NCBI GenBank assembly: GCA_023418055.1
Contig: JAEZDP010000203.1
Span: 1-13,846 of the forward strand
DNA from: Acidobacteriota bacterium
GTDB lineage: Bacteria; Acidobacteriota; Vicinamibacteria; Vicinamibacterales; Vicinamibacteraceae
DNA: 13,846 nt
Direction of reading: 5' to 3'
The notes beneath the pieces were generated by a model. That model ran no database searches and had not been told where the DNA came from. It saw only the letters and a list, made by a program, of their open reading frames with translations. This document shows, piece by piece, positions 1-7,435 of the stretch (position 1 is its first letter; each line of letters opens with the position of its first letter). The position numbers and the translations under genes were made by a program.

Positions 1-395
1 GGAGTGGGGCGGCCGCGGTGTTGCGGCGTGCGCTGACGCTGCGGCCCGACGAGGCCGCGACACACGACACGCTGGCCCGCGTCCTGCGTGCATCGGGCGA
101 CGACGAGGGGGCGGCGCGGCATGCGGCGGAGGGCATGCGCCTGCGGCAGCTGTCGGATCGTGAGCAGGAGGCCCGTGTGTGGACCTCGCTCGGCACCGCA
201 CGGCTCGAACAGGGTGACGCCGTTGCGGCGCTCGACGCGCTGCGGCGTGCGCTGGCCATCGACGAGGCGTACGCCGCCGCACACTTCCAGATGGGACGCG
301 CCTTCGACCGCCTGGGCGAACGCGCTGCCGCGGAGGGCGCCTACGGTCGCGCGCGTGCGCTCAACCCGTATCTCGTGCCTCCCGACCGCCCGTGA
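1..395 (+). CDS. Tetratricopeptide repeat (TPR) protein, C-terminal part
   Basis: This is the 3' end of a gene that begins before the window. The frame is open from base 3 and closes with TGA at 393-395, leaving about 130 visible residues. A GTG at 18 could be read as a start but sits inside a TPR-like helix, so the frame very probably continues upstream. The visible part contains about three TPR-type helix pairs, with the usual small and aromatic spacing (for example WTSLGTARLEQGDAVAALDA and AAHFQMGRAFDRLGERAAAE), each repeat ending near an xALxxxP/D-type turn. TPRs are protein-protein scaffolds, so no enzymatic role can be assigned. In acidobacteria such genes often lie beside CRTAC1 proteins and TonB-dependent receptors, and a receptor follows here on the same strand. 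Whether the missing N-terminus holds a kinase, peptidase or FG-GAP domain cannot be told. Confidence 0.85.
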   Translation, partial: SGAAAVLRRALTLRPDEAATHDTLARVLRASGDDEGAARHAAEGMRLRQLSDREQEARVWTSLGTARLEQGDAVAALDALRRALAIDEAYAAAHFQMGRAFDRLGERAAAEGAYGRARALNPYLVPPDRP

Positions 396-435
396 CGCGC
401 CAGGCCCGGGGGCCAGCTCGACCACAGGATTCGTG

Positions 436-465
436 TTGTCTAACCACCCGGTCCTGATGTATGAC
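436..465 (+). promoter_or_regulatory. Candidate sigma-70-type promoter for the TonB-dependent receptor
   Basis: TTGTCT at 436-441 (4 of 6 matches to TTGACA) is followed after 18 nt by TATGAC at 460-465 (4 of 6 matches to TATAAT). It lies in the least GC-rich part of the gap. If real, transcription would start near 472 and give a leader of about 90 nt. TGTC (438 region) and GACA (463-466) also form a short inverted pair that could be an operator. This is pattern matching only, and acidobacterial promoter consensus is poorly defined. Confidence 0.3.
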
Positions 466-485
466 AGTGGGCGCTCATTACAGGT

Positions 486-525
486 CCACGACAAAGTCTG
501 CGCGGCGCGGGGCCGCCCGTCGTGG
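486..525 (+). promoter_or_regulatory. Nested inverted repeat in the receptor leader
   Basis: CCACGAC at 486-492 pairs perfectly with GTCGTGG at 519-525. Inside it, GCGGC at 502-506 pairs with GCCGC at 512-516 around a 5-nt loop. The RNA would form a two-storey hairpin with an asymmetric internal loop (493-501 and 517-518), ending 25 nt before the ribosome binding site at 551. No T-run follows, so it is not a standard intrinsic terminator. It could be a leader structure, a protein-binding site or chance in GC-rich DNA. Confidence 0.4.
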
Positions 526-550
526 TTGACGTGCATCGGGTGCTCTCGGG

Positions 551-555
551 GGAGG
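551..555 (+). promoter_or_regulatory. Ribosome binding site deciding the receptor start
   Basis: GGAGG lies 6 nt before the ATG at 562. This fixes the start at 562 rather than at earlier in-frame ATGs (88, 457), because the protein from 562 begins directly with a signal peptide. Confidence 0.75.
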
Positions 556-561
556 GACGCC

Positions 562-3500
562 ATGTCGAGTGCGCAATGCGTTAGGGCCCTGCTCTGTGCG
601 ACAGCTGTGGTCGCACTGGCTGCCACGAGTACCGCGCAGGAGTTCCGCGCGACGGTCAGAGGACAGGTGGTGGATGCCAGCGGCGGACGGCTGCCCGGCG
701 CCACCGTGTCGGTGCAGAATACCGAGACCAACGAACTGGCCACGGCCACGACCAACGACCAGGGCACCTACAACATCCCGTTCCTGCGGCCGGGGCCGTA
801 CACGGTGACCGTGGAGCTGGCGGGCTTCCAGCGCTACGTGCGCAGCGGGCTGCAACTCGAGGTCGGCCAGACGGCGACCATCGACGCGACGCTGGGCGTG
901 GGCGACCAGACCGAAGAGGTGACGGTGACGGCGCAGGCCGTGCTCGAGACGAGCAACGCCAACCGCGGCGACGTCATCGACAACCGCCGCATCGCCGAGT
1001 TGCCGCTGCAATCGCGCAGCCCGATGGCGCTGGCCGCGCTGGTGGCCGGGGTCAACTACAACGCGCAGGCCATCTACCTGCGGCCCTTCGACAACGGCGC
1101 GCTGGCCGACTTCTCGATGAACGGCGGCGCCAACCGCAACAACGAGTTCCTGCTCGACGGCGCCCCGAACAACGCCAACCAGGGCGGCAACAACATCGCC
1201 TATGTGCCGCCGGCCGAAGCGGTGCAGGAGTTCAAGATCGCCACCAACACCTACGACGCGCAGTACGGGCGTACCGCGGGCGGCGTCGTGAACATGACGC
1301 TCAAGTCGGGCACCAACAGCTTCCACGGCGTGGGCTACGAGTTCATGCGGCGCAAGTGGCTCGACTCGAACTCGTTCCTGCTCAACTCGCGCAACGCGCC
1401 GAAGACCGACCACTACCTCGACCAGTACGGGTTCAGCGTGGATGGCCCGGTGCGCATTCCCGGCCTCTACAACGGGCAGAACAAGACGTTCTTCCTCTTC
1501 ACCGGCGAGCGGTACCGCGAGGGCACGCCGGCCCCGCTGTTCAACACCACGCCGACCGAGGCCATGCGTCGCGGTGACTTCAGCGACTATCGCGACGTCA
1601 ATGGCAACCTGATTCAGATCTTCGACCCGGCCACCGGACGCGAGGTCAACGGCAATTGGGTGCGCGACCCGTTCCCCGGCAACATCATTCCGCAGGACCG
1701 CATCGACCCGATCGCGCGGCAGATGCTCGAGTACTACCCGCTGCCGAACAACACCACGGCGGGCGTCGCGCCCTGGCAGCAGAACCTGGCCTTCGCCGAA
1801 CACATCAACAAGGACGTGTTCTGGAACTGGGTAGCGAAGGTCGACCACAATATCGGCAGCAACAACCGCACGTTCTTCCGGTGGGCGGAGAACGAGCGCA
1901 ACGAGTTGCGCAACACCTCGCCCATTCGCAGCGGGCCGGCGCAGGATGGCCAGCTGCCCCTGATTCGCGCCAACCGCGCGATCGTCGGTGACTGGGTACG
2001 CATCATGGGCGGTAACGCCGTGCTCAACATGCGCGCCAGCTACACGTACTTCCTCGAACTGAGCCGGTCCGACGAGGGCTTCGGCTTCGATGCCACGCAG
2101 CTCGGGTTCCCCTCCGATCTCGTCAACCAGTTGCCGCAGCGCATCTTCCCGCGGGTGAACATGGCCGAATACGTCCAGCTCTCGCGCGGTGCCGGAGAGA
2201 ACCGCAACTACATCTGGTCGTTCCAGCCGAACGTGTCGATCACGCGAGGCCGCCACAACATCCGCGCGGGCCTCGACTTCCGCAGCACCCACGTGGCGGG
2301 CCGCGGGGTCGGCGAGGCCGGCATGCGCTTCGACTTCAACCGCGGGTTCACGCAGCGCGAGTTCAACCGCGCGGACGTGCTCTCGGGTAGCTCGTTTGCC
2401 TCGTTCCTGCTCGGCGCGCCCTCCGGGGGCGCCGTGGACAACAACCTGCTGCCGGACTTCCGCTGGACCTACTACGCGCCGTGGATCCACGACGACTGGA
2501 AGATCAACGATCGCTGGACGGTGAATGCCGGCCTGCGCTGGGACTTCAACAGCTCGGTCCGCGAGGACGAGAATCGCCTGAACTACATCTTCGACCCCAC
2601 GATCGTCAACCCTGTGACCGGGGCCATCGACCGGTCGAGGTTCCCCGGCTTCGGCGACGTCCGCGGCGGGCTGACCTTCGCCGGCGTCGACGGCAACCCC
2701 GAGACGCCCTGGGCCTTCGATGGCAACAACGTCCAGCTGCGGTTCGGCACCGCCTATCAACTCGACGACAAGACCGTGCTGCGCGGCGGCTACGGTCGCT
2801 ATTACCTCAACCCGACGGGGCAGGGCCACATCCAGGGCTTCAGCATCCAGTCCATCCTCGTCTCGTCGCTCGACGAGGGCCGCACGCCGACCTACGCCCT
2901 CGGCAACCCGTTCCCGTCGGGCGTGGACCAGCCGCCAGGCAGTTCGCTCGGCGCGCGCACGTTCCTCGGGCGCAACATCTCGTACGCCAACCCCGACTTC
3001 GTGGTGCCCAAGGCCGATCACTTCTCGTTCGGCATCCAGCGCCAGCTGCCGTGGGGTGTGACGCTCGATGCCAGCTACGCGGGCAGCCGGTCGACGCAGC
3101 AGGAGAGCGAGTTCCGTGGCATCAACGAGCCCAGCCGCGAGTTGCAGGATCGCTGTGACGTCACGCAGGGCGGCTCGCGTGCCTTCTGCGACGAGCAGCT
3201 GCCGAACCCGTTCTATCAGGTACCCGGCTTCGAAGGCACCGCGCGATTCACGAGCCCGACGCTGTCGCGGTTCGAGTTGAGCCGGCCCTTCCCGGCTTTT
3301 GGCACCATCACCGAGACGCAGCGCAACGACGGCACCATCAACTACCACTCGTTGCAGCTCGTCGGGAACAAGCGCTGGGGCCGTGGCCTGGTGGTCAACG
3401 CCAACTACACGTTCGTGCCGAAGTACGAGCAGATCGGCGCCTCATCGGGATGGACGCAGGCGGCGCCAGAGATCGGCGGCCTCAACGCGTTCATCGACCC

Positions 3501-4128
3501 CGCGACGAGGGAACTCGTGCGCGGGCCCTACTGGACGCACCGGCGGCACCGCATCTCGGTGTCGGGCGTGTACGAGTTCCCGTTCGGCGAGTACCGCACG
3601 GGTCTGGTCAAGGCGCTGCTGCACGGATGGTCGGTCGCGCCGATGTTCCTCTACCAGTCCGGGCAGCCGTGGCGCATTCCCCAGAACACGGAACTCGTCG
3701 GTGACCCGTCGCTCGACCCCACGAAGGACGGGCAGTTCATCTACGGGATGCAGCCCTGCGTGGGCCAGCGCAACGCCTCGGGCGGCTACACGCTGTTTGC
3801 CTACTCGGCCAACTTCGGCTGCACCCAGCCGTTCTTCCTGGTCCGCGAGCCCTACCAGGCACGCACCACCCAGGTGCTCGACGACCGCCTGCGGCGTCCG
3901 GGCTACTGGCAGCTCGACCTCAACTTCGCCAAGACCACGCAGATCACCGACCGCGTGCGCTTCCAGCTGCGCGTGGAGGCGTTCAACGTGTTCAACAGCC
4001 CCATGTACGACGAGCGTGACTTCGAGCGCAACACGGCATCCGACAACTTCGGTCGGATCAACCGGAACATCACCGGCCAGTCGAACTTCCAGCGGTTCGT
4101 GCAGCTGGGGTTCCGCCTGATCTTCTGA
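562..4128 (+). CDS. TonB-dependent receptor, Oar-like, with N-terminal carboxypeptidase-regulatory-like domain
   Basis: This 1188-residue outer-membrane protein has a signal peptide at residues 1-26 (positive Arg, hydrophobic ATAVVALAAT core, cleavage after TAQ). A carboxypeptidase-regulatory-like Ig-type domain follows at about 28-112 (GQVVDASGGRLPGATV; GTYNIPFLRPGPYTV). EEVTVTA at about 118-124 is a TonB-box-like segment. The plug domain spans about 125-260 (NGGANRNNEFLLDGAPNN; YDAQYGRTAGGVVN), and a long beta-barrel runs to the C-terminus, ending GFRLIF with the terminal Phe expected of outer-membrane barrels. Length and architecture fit the Oar/CarboxypepD_reg TonB-receptor family common in Acidobacteriota, usually about 1000-1250 residues. 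The mature protein has four cysteines in two close pairs (RCDV/AFCD and PCVG/GCTQ), which may form loop disulfides. The substrate is not visible; neighbouring genes hint at carbohydrate or nucleoside compounds. A GGAGG site precedes the ATG, and a hairpin follows the stop. Confidence 0.95.
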   Translation: MSSAQCVRALLCATAVVALAATSTAQEFRATVRGQVVDASGGRLPGATVSVQNTETNELATATTNDQGTYNIPFLRPGPYTVTVELAGFQRYVRSGLQLEVGQTATIDATLGVGDQTEEVTVTAQAVLETSNANRGDVIDNRRIAELPLQSRSPMALAALVAGVNYNAQAIYLRPFDNGALADFSMNGGANRNNEFLLDGAPNNANQGGNNIAYVPPAEAVQEFKIATNTYDAQYGRTAGGVVNMTLKSGTNSFHGVGYEFMRRKWLDSNSFLLNSRNAPKTDHYLDQYGFSVDGPVRIPGLYNGQNKTFFLFTGERYREGTPAPLFNTTPTEAMRRGDFSDYRDVNGNLIQIFDPATGREVNGNWVRDPFPGNIIPQDRIDPIARQMLEYYPLPNNTTAGVAPWQQNLAFAEHINKDVFWNWVAKVDHNIGSNNRTFFRWAENERNELRNTSPIRSGPAQDGQLPLIRANRAIVGDWVRIMGGNAVLNMRASYTYFLELSRSDEGFGFDATQLGFPSDLVNQLPQRIFPRVNMAEYVQLSRGAGENRNYIWSFQPNVSITRGRHNIRAGLDFRSTHVAGRGVGEAGMRFDFNRGFTQREFNRADVLSGSSFASFLLGAPSGGAVDNNLLPDFRWTYYAPWIHDDWKINDRWTVNAGLRWDFNSSVREDENRLNYIFDPTIVNPVTGAIDRSRFPGFGDVRGGLTFAGVDGNPETPWAFDGNNVQLRFGTAYQLDDKTVLRGGYGRYYLNPTGQGHIQGFSIQSILVSSLDEGRTPTYALGNPFPSGVDQPPGSSLGARTFLGRNISYANPDFVVPKADHFSFGIQRQLPWGVTLDASYAGSRSTQQESEFRGINEPSRELQDRCDVTQGGSRAFCDEQLPNPFYQVPGFEGTARFTSPTLSRFELSRPFPAFGTITETQRNDGTINYHSLQLVGNKRWGRGLVVNANYTFVPKYEQIGASSGWTQAAPEIGGLNAFIDPATRELVRGPYWTHRRHRISVSGVYEFPFGEYRTGLVKALLHGWSVAPMFLYQSGQPWRIPQNTELVGDPSLDPTKDGQFIYGMQPCVGQRNASGGYTLFAYSANFGCTQPFFLVREPYQARTTQVLDDRLRRPGYWQLDLNFAKTTQITDRVRFQLRVEAFNVFNSPMYDERDFERNTASDNFGRINRNITGQSNFQRFVQLGFRLIF

Positions 4129-4135
4129 TGTCCTG

Positions 4136-4166
4136 CAGGCTGCCCGGCACATCGTCGGGCAGCCTG
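4136..4166 (+). terminator. Perfect 11-bp hairpin after the receptor gene
   Basis: CAGGCTGCCCG at 4136-4146 and CGGGCAGCCTG at 4156-4166 form a perfect stem with a 9-nt loop, starting 7 nt after the receptor stop. The position and stem strength suit a transcription terminator. The following bases are not a T-tract, so it may act by stalling plus Rho, or by protecting the 3' end. It also argues that the downstream gene starts after it, at 4244, rather than at the GTG at 4166 that overlaps its last base. Confidence 0.55.
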
Positions 4167-4243
4167 TGCCTCCGCTACCGCTCTGCCGTGGACGGCCAGG
4201 ACAGCCGTCCTGGCGTCCAGTGCCGGCGCGTCAGGCCTCTCGC

Positions 4244-5659
4244 GTGAGAGTCAGCTGCGGGGCCCTCCTCTCGGTGCTGCTCGTTGCCGGCGTGCCGGCA
4301 GTGCAGCCGGAGGCCGGTGCGCGACGCATCACGTGGCCGGATGTCGCGCCGGTGCACGCACGCCTCGAAGCCGCCGGCTTCACCGAAGCCGACTTCGCTG
4401 CCCGAATCGACGCGCTGGCGCGCGACAACGCCAGACGCGTGCGCCTGGGCGATCTCGATCACCTCGTCTTCTACCTCCTCCAGTCCACACGGTTCACCAC
4501 CCAGCCCGCGATCGAGCCGGCCCTGAGCGCGAAGGTGCTCGTCGACGCCCTCGACGCGCCAGCGCGCGTGGCCTTCTTTGACGATCCCGCGACCGCCCGC
4601 GGCCGCGTGCCGCCGGACGTTCGCGCACGCATGGCGACGTTCATGCGTGCCGTGGACTCGCCCGACGACGATGTGCGGCTGGCGTACTTCGGCCGCCTTC
4701 TTGCCGACGCGGCGCCAGAGACGCGGCACCGCGAGGACGTGCTCGTCGGCGAATACTTTCGCGTGATGCGGTTCGTCCACGAGAAGGAATTCGGCGCAGG
4801 CCGGGCGGACGCCGCCGCTGCCGCCACCCTGTACCGCACGCGAGGGCTCAGCACCGACACCGCTGTCGAAGCCGGCTTCCTCGTGGCGCAGGGCCTGGGC
4901 GTGCTGCACGCGCTCGAGCCGCCGCGCCGCGTACGCCGCGTGCTCATCGTGGGAGCAGGACTCGACCTGGCCCCGCGCACCGCGCTGCTCGAAGCCGCAC
5001 CACCCCAGAGTAACCACCCGTGGGCCGTCGGCGACGCGCTCGGCGGATGGGGATTGTCACGACTCGACGACCTCGACGTCGTCGCGGCCGACATCAACCC
5101 GCGTGTCGTCCACCACCTGCGGACGACAGACGTCGGGATGCGTCCGCTCGTGCTGCTGACGGGCATCGGCGATCAGGGACCCGTCGCCCTGGCGCCAGAC
5201 TACCGCGACTACTTCAGGACGCTCGGGCGAGCGATCGGGCAGGTCGAGGACGCGACGCCGTCGAGCGGGCGCCTGCACAAGCGTCTCCGGATCTCGCCCG
5301 ACGCCACGCGCGTCGTCCGCGCCGAGCCGCTCGACGTGGTGACCGAGCGCCTCGTGCGCCGCAACGCGGGGGGAGGCGGGCTCGCCACCGACGCTTTCGA
5401 CCTCGTGGTCGCCACCAACGTGTTCCCGTACTTCGATGCCGACGCCCTCGTGCTGGCCATGGCAAACATCGCCAGCATGCTCGCGCCCGACGGCGTGCTG
5501 CTGCACAACGAGGCGCGGCCAGCGCTGCACGAGATTGCTGCCGAACTCGGCCTGCCGGCGGCGCACTCGCGGCATGCCGTGATTGCCACCGTGCAGGGCG
5601 CAGCGCCGCTCGGCGACAGCGTCTGGCTGCACACGCGGCAGGCGTCGACTGCGCACTAG
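4244..5659 (+). CDS. Putative exported protein with class I SAM-methyltransferase fold
   Basis: From the GTG at 4244 the protein has 471 residues. It opens with a signal-peptide-like segment (MRVSC then GALLSVLLVAGVPAV, possible cleavage near EAGA at about 25). A GTG at 4166 is also in frame, but it would bury that segment and start within the hairpin. A weak CAGG lies 8 nt upstream of 4244. Residues about 30-225 are helical and unrecognised. A Rossmann methyltransferase core follows: motif I RVLIVGAGLDLAPRT (232-246), an acidic strand end at D283 in AADINPRVV, and a motif IV-V region FDLVVATNVFPYF (385-397) followed by a helix and MLAPDGVLLHNE. About 20 extra residues (PPQSNHPWAVGDALGGWG region) sit between motif I and the acidic strand. 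Methyl acceptor and partner are unknown. Export would be odd for a SAM enzyme, so either the signal is a membrane anchor or N-terminal artefact, or the fold serves another role. It converges on the CRTAC1 gene with a 23-nt gap. Confidence 0.75.
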   Translation: MRVSCGALLSVLLVAGVPAVQPEAGARRITWPDVAPVHARLEAAGFTEADFAARIDALARDNARRVRLGDLDHLVFYLLQSTRFTTQPAIEPALSAKVLVDALDAPARVAFFDDPATARGRVPPDVRARMATFMRAVDSPDDDVRLAYFGRLLADAAPETRHREDVLVGEYFRVMRFVHEKEFGAGRADAAAAATLYRTRGLSTDTAVEAGFLVAQGLGVLHALEPPRRVRRVLIVGAGLDLAPRTALLEAAPPQSNHPWAVGDALGGWGLSRLDDLDVVAADINPRVVHHLRTTDVGMRPLVLLTGIGDQGPVALAPDYRDYFRTLGRAIGQVEDATPSSGRLHKRLRISPDATRVVRAEPLDVVTERLVRRNAGGGGLATDAFDLVVATNVFPYFDADALVLAMANIASMLAPDGVLLHNEARPALHEIAAELGLPAAHSRHAVIATVQGAAPLGDSVWLHTRQASTAH

Positions 5660-5682
5660 GACCGGGCGGCGTCCATCCGCAC

Positions 5683-7389
5683 CTACGGCCGCGGCGCGCC
5701 CCGCCCCTCGACGAGCGTGACCAGGCGGTCGATTCCTTCGACGCCGAACACCTCCTCACGCCCGTTCGGCCACCGCACGACCACGCGGTCGACGGTGGAC
5801 ACGCGGCCAAAGCCGAAGTGCAGGCGGAAGTCGTTCTGCGCGTAGTAGCTGCCTCCGCCGCGAACCTCGTCGACCAACGTCCGCCCGCCCGCGCCAACGG
5901 TGACGCGTGCGCCTATCGCGTTGCGGTGCGACACCGTGCCGACGAGCGCCACGCTCAGCCAGTGCCCCGCGTCCGGTGCGAGATCCAGGCGAAAGAGATC
6001 TGGCGCCGCGTGCATGTTGTTCACCACGACATCCACGTCGCCGTCGTTGTCGATGTCGCCAAAGGCCGCCCCACGACTTGCTGCCGGCGTCGTCAGCGGC
6101 GCGCCAAGGCGGCCCGTGACGTCTTCGAAGCTGCCGGTGCCGCGGTTGCGGTAGACCACCTTCGGTTGGGCGTACCCGGCCTCGCCGTCAAGCGTGGCCA
6201 CCTCGGGATAGACGTGGCCGTTGACGAGGAAGAGGTCGGGCCATCCATCGCGCTCGAGGTCGAGGAACCCCACGCCCCAGCCCAGCCAGCGCGTGTTGAT
6301 GCCGATGCCAGCGGCAAACGTCCGGTCCTCGCAATCGCCATCGCCCCTGTTGGCATAGAGCGTGGACGTGTCGCCCGCGAAGTTCGTGCGGAAGATGTCC
6401 ATCGTCCCGTTGCGGTCGAAGTCGCCGGTTGCAATGCCCATGCCGGCCTGCGCTCGTCCGTCCTGGCTGAACGCGCAGCCCGCCTGGATGCCGATGTCCA
6501 GGAACGTGCCGTCGCGGTTGTTGCGGTAGAGCGTGCTCGGCTTCGAGTCGTTGGCCACGTAGATGTCTGTCCAGCCATCGGCGTCGAAGTCGAGCGTCGA
6601 GACCCCGAGTCCATAGGTGCCGTCGGACCGCGTGACACCCGACGCCTCAGAGACGTCCTCGAACCGTCCGTCGCCGAGGTTGCGGTAGAGCGCGTTGGTG
6701 GCCCCAGGCAGCCCGGGGGGGCCGCACGCCACCGGCAGGCCCTTGTAGCGGCAGAGGCCCGATTCCGGAAGGGGCGTGGCGTCGAGATCGAGGTCGATGT
6801 AGTTGGCGACGAAGAGGTCGAGATGCCCGTCGCGGTCGTAGTCCAGAAATGCGCAGCCCGATCCCCAGCGCCTCGCCGTGGTCAGGCCCACGCGGGCCGT
6901 CACGTCCTCGAACGTGCCGTCGGGCCGGTTGCGGAACAGCCTGTTCTGTCCCCAGTAGGTCACGAGCAGGTCGTCGCGGCCGTCGGCGTCGTAATCGCCG
7001 ACACAGGCGGCCTGCCCCCATCCCGACTGCCGCAGGCCGGCGCGGTCGGTGATGTCGTCGAAGGTCCCATCCTGGCGATTGCGGTACAGGCGGGCCGTGG
7101 GTGCCTCACCGGTCGGGAAGCCTTCGAGCGTGGTCCCGTTGACGATGAACACGTCGAGCCAGCCGTCCTGGTCCACGTCGATGAGGGCGACGCCGCTCCC
7201 TGTGGTTTCCAGCAGGTACCGGTTGCGCTCGCGACCACCGTACACGGTGACGCCGTGCAGGCCAGCCTCATGGCCCACGTTCACGAACGCGAACGGTAGC
7301 GACGCTGGCGCCGGCGCCGTGGCGCCGAGACCGGCGGCCACCGCTGCAGCCACGACGGCGGACATGAACGCGACCCCGGAGACTTGCAT
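5683..7389 (-). CDS. CRTAC1-family secreted protein: FG-GAP/VCBS beta-propeller plus ASPIC/UnbV domain
   Basis: This 568-residue protein begins with a signal peptide (residues 1 to about 29, Ala/Val-rich, APAPAS near the cleavage site). Seven FG-GAP/VCBS repeats follow, each with a calcium-loop signature: DVDQDGWLD (71-79), DYDADGRDD (132-140), DYDRDGHLD (183-191), DFDADGWTD (267-275), DFDRNGTMD (323-331), DLERDGWPD (377-385) and DIDNDGDVD (445-453). Seven repeats match an integrin-alpha-like seven-blade propeller. Residues about 488-560 are an ASPIC/UnbV domain (IGARVTV, GGGSYYAQND, LHFGFG, VVRWPNGREE). It probably acts in the periplasm or outside the cell, in binding or adhesion; no catalytic role is established for the family. 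AGGAG at 7396-7400 lies 6 nt upstream of the ATG. The gene is 46 nt downstream of pyruvate carboxylase on the same strand, with no terminator visible, so co-transcription is possible. A second in-frame ATG at residue 9 would still leave a signal peptide. Confidence 0.95.
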   Translation of the reverse strand: MQVSGVAFMSAVVAAAVAAGLGATAPAPASLPFAFVNVGHEAGLHGVTVYGGRERNRYLLETTGSGVALIDVDQDGWLDVFIVNGTTLEGFPTGEAPTARLYRNRQDGTFDDITDRAGLRQSGWGQAACVGDYDADGRDDLLVTYWGQNRLFRNRPDGTFEDVTARVGLTTARRWGSGCAFLDYDRDGHLDLFVANYIDLDLDATPLPESGLCRYKGLPVACGPPGLPGATNALYRNLGDGRFEDVSEASGVTRSDGTYGLGVSTLDFDADGWTDIYVANDSKPSTLYRNNRDGTFLDIGIQAGCAFSQDGRAQAGMGIATGDFDRNGTMDIFRTNFAGDTSTLYANRGDGDCEDRTFAAGIGINTRWLGWGVGFLDLERDGWPDLFLVNGHVYPEVATLDGEAGYAQPKVVYRNRGTGSFEDVTGRLGAPLTTPAASRGAAFGDIDNDGDVDVVVNNMHAAPDLFRLDLAPDAGHWLSVALVGTVSHRNAIGARVTVGAGGRTLVDEVRGGGSYYAQNDFRLHFGFGRVSTVDRVVVRWPNGREEVFGVEGIDRLVTLVEGRGAPRP

Positions 7390-7395
7390 GCGCCG

Positions 7396-7400
7396 CTCCT
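7396..7400 (-). promoter_or_regulatory. Ribosome binding site of the CRTAC1-family gene
   Basis: Read on the minus strand, AGGAG is followed by 6 nt and the ATG at 7389. This supports the first methionine over the internal one at residue 9. Confidence 0.7.
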
Positions 7401-7435
7401 GGCGAGGCCCTGAAGCCCCGGAGGTTACCGTGAGA

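Larger units (their letters stand above)
396..561 (+). other. Intergenic region and leader upstream of the receptor gene
   Basis: This 166-nt gap lies between the TPR stop and the chosen receptor start. It holds a weak GGCC-cggg-GGCC hairpin at 403-414 with no T-tract, a less GC-rich stretch around 425-480 with a possible promoter, a nested inverted repeat at 486-525, and a strong ribosome binding site at 551-555. The receptor frame is open across the whole gap, and an in-frame ATG exists at 457. The encoded stretch has no signal peptide and is not receptor-like, so I treat it as untranslated leader. Confidence 0.5.

Noticed and set aside
403..414. GGCC-cggg-GGCC hairpin after the TPR gene as a terminator
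   Set aside because: The stem is only 4 bp and no T-tract follows. Such palindromes are frequent in this base composition.
441..450. The 10-mer TAACCACCCG occurs both here and at 5011-5020
   Set aside because: The second copy is inside the methyltransferase-like coding region with no shared flanks. A single repeated 10-mer in 14 kb is weak evidence.
88..561. N-terminal extension of the receptor frame to an ATG at 88 or 457
   Set aside because: The extension overlaps the TPR gene in another frame, has no receptor-like sequence, and would bury the signal peptide. The GGAGG site and signal peptide both favour 562.
478..3348. A 956-codon open frame on the minus strand, antisense to the receptor gene
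   Set aside because: Its translation is low-complexity, rich in Arg, Val, Ala, His and Glu, with no recognisable domain or signal peptide. The plus-strand receptor is unmistakable. Long antisense frames are expected from GC-rich third positions.
4166..4243. Earlier GTG start for the methyltransferase-like gene
   Set aside because: It begins on the last base of the receptor hairpin, lacks a ribosome binding site, and adds a Pro/Arg-rich stretch before the hydrophobic leader.
5020..7299. A 759-codon plus-strand frame spanning the methyltransferase end and the CRTAC1 gene
   Set aside because: It crosses two well-supported genes in other frames, and its first part is Arg/Ala-rich noise.
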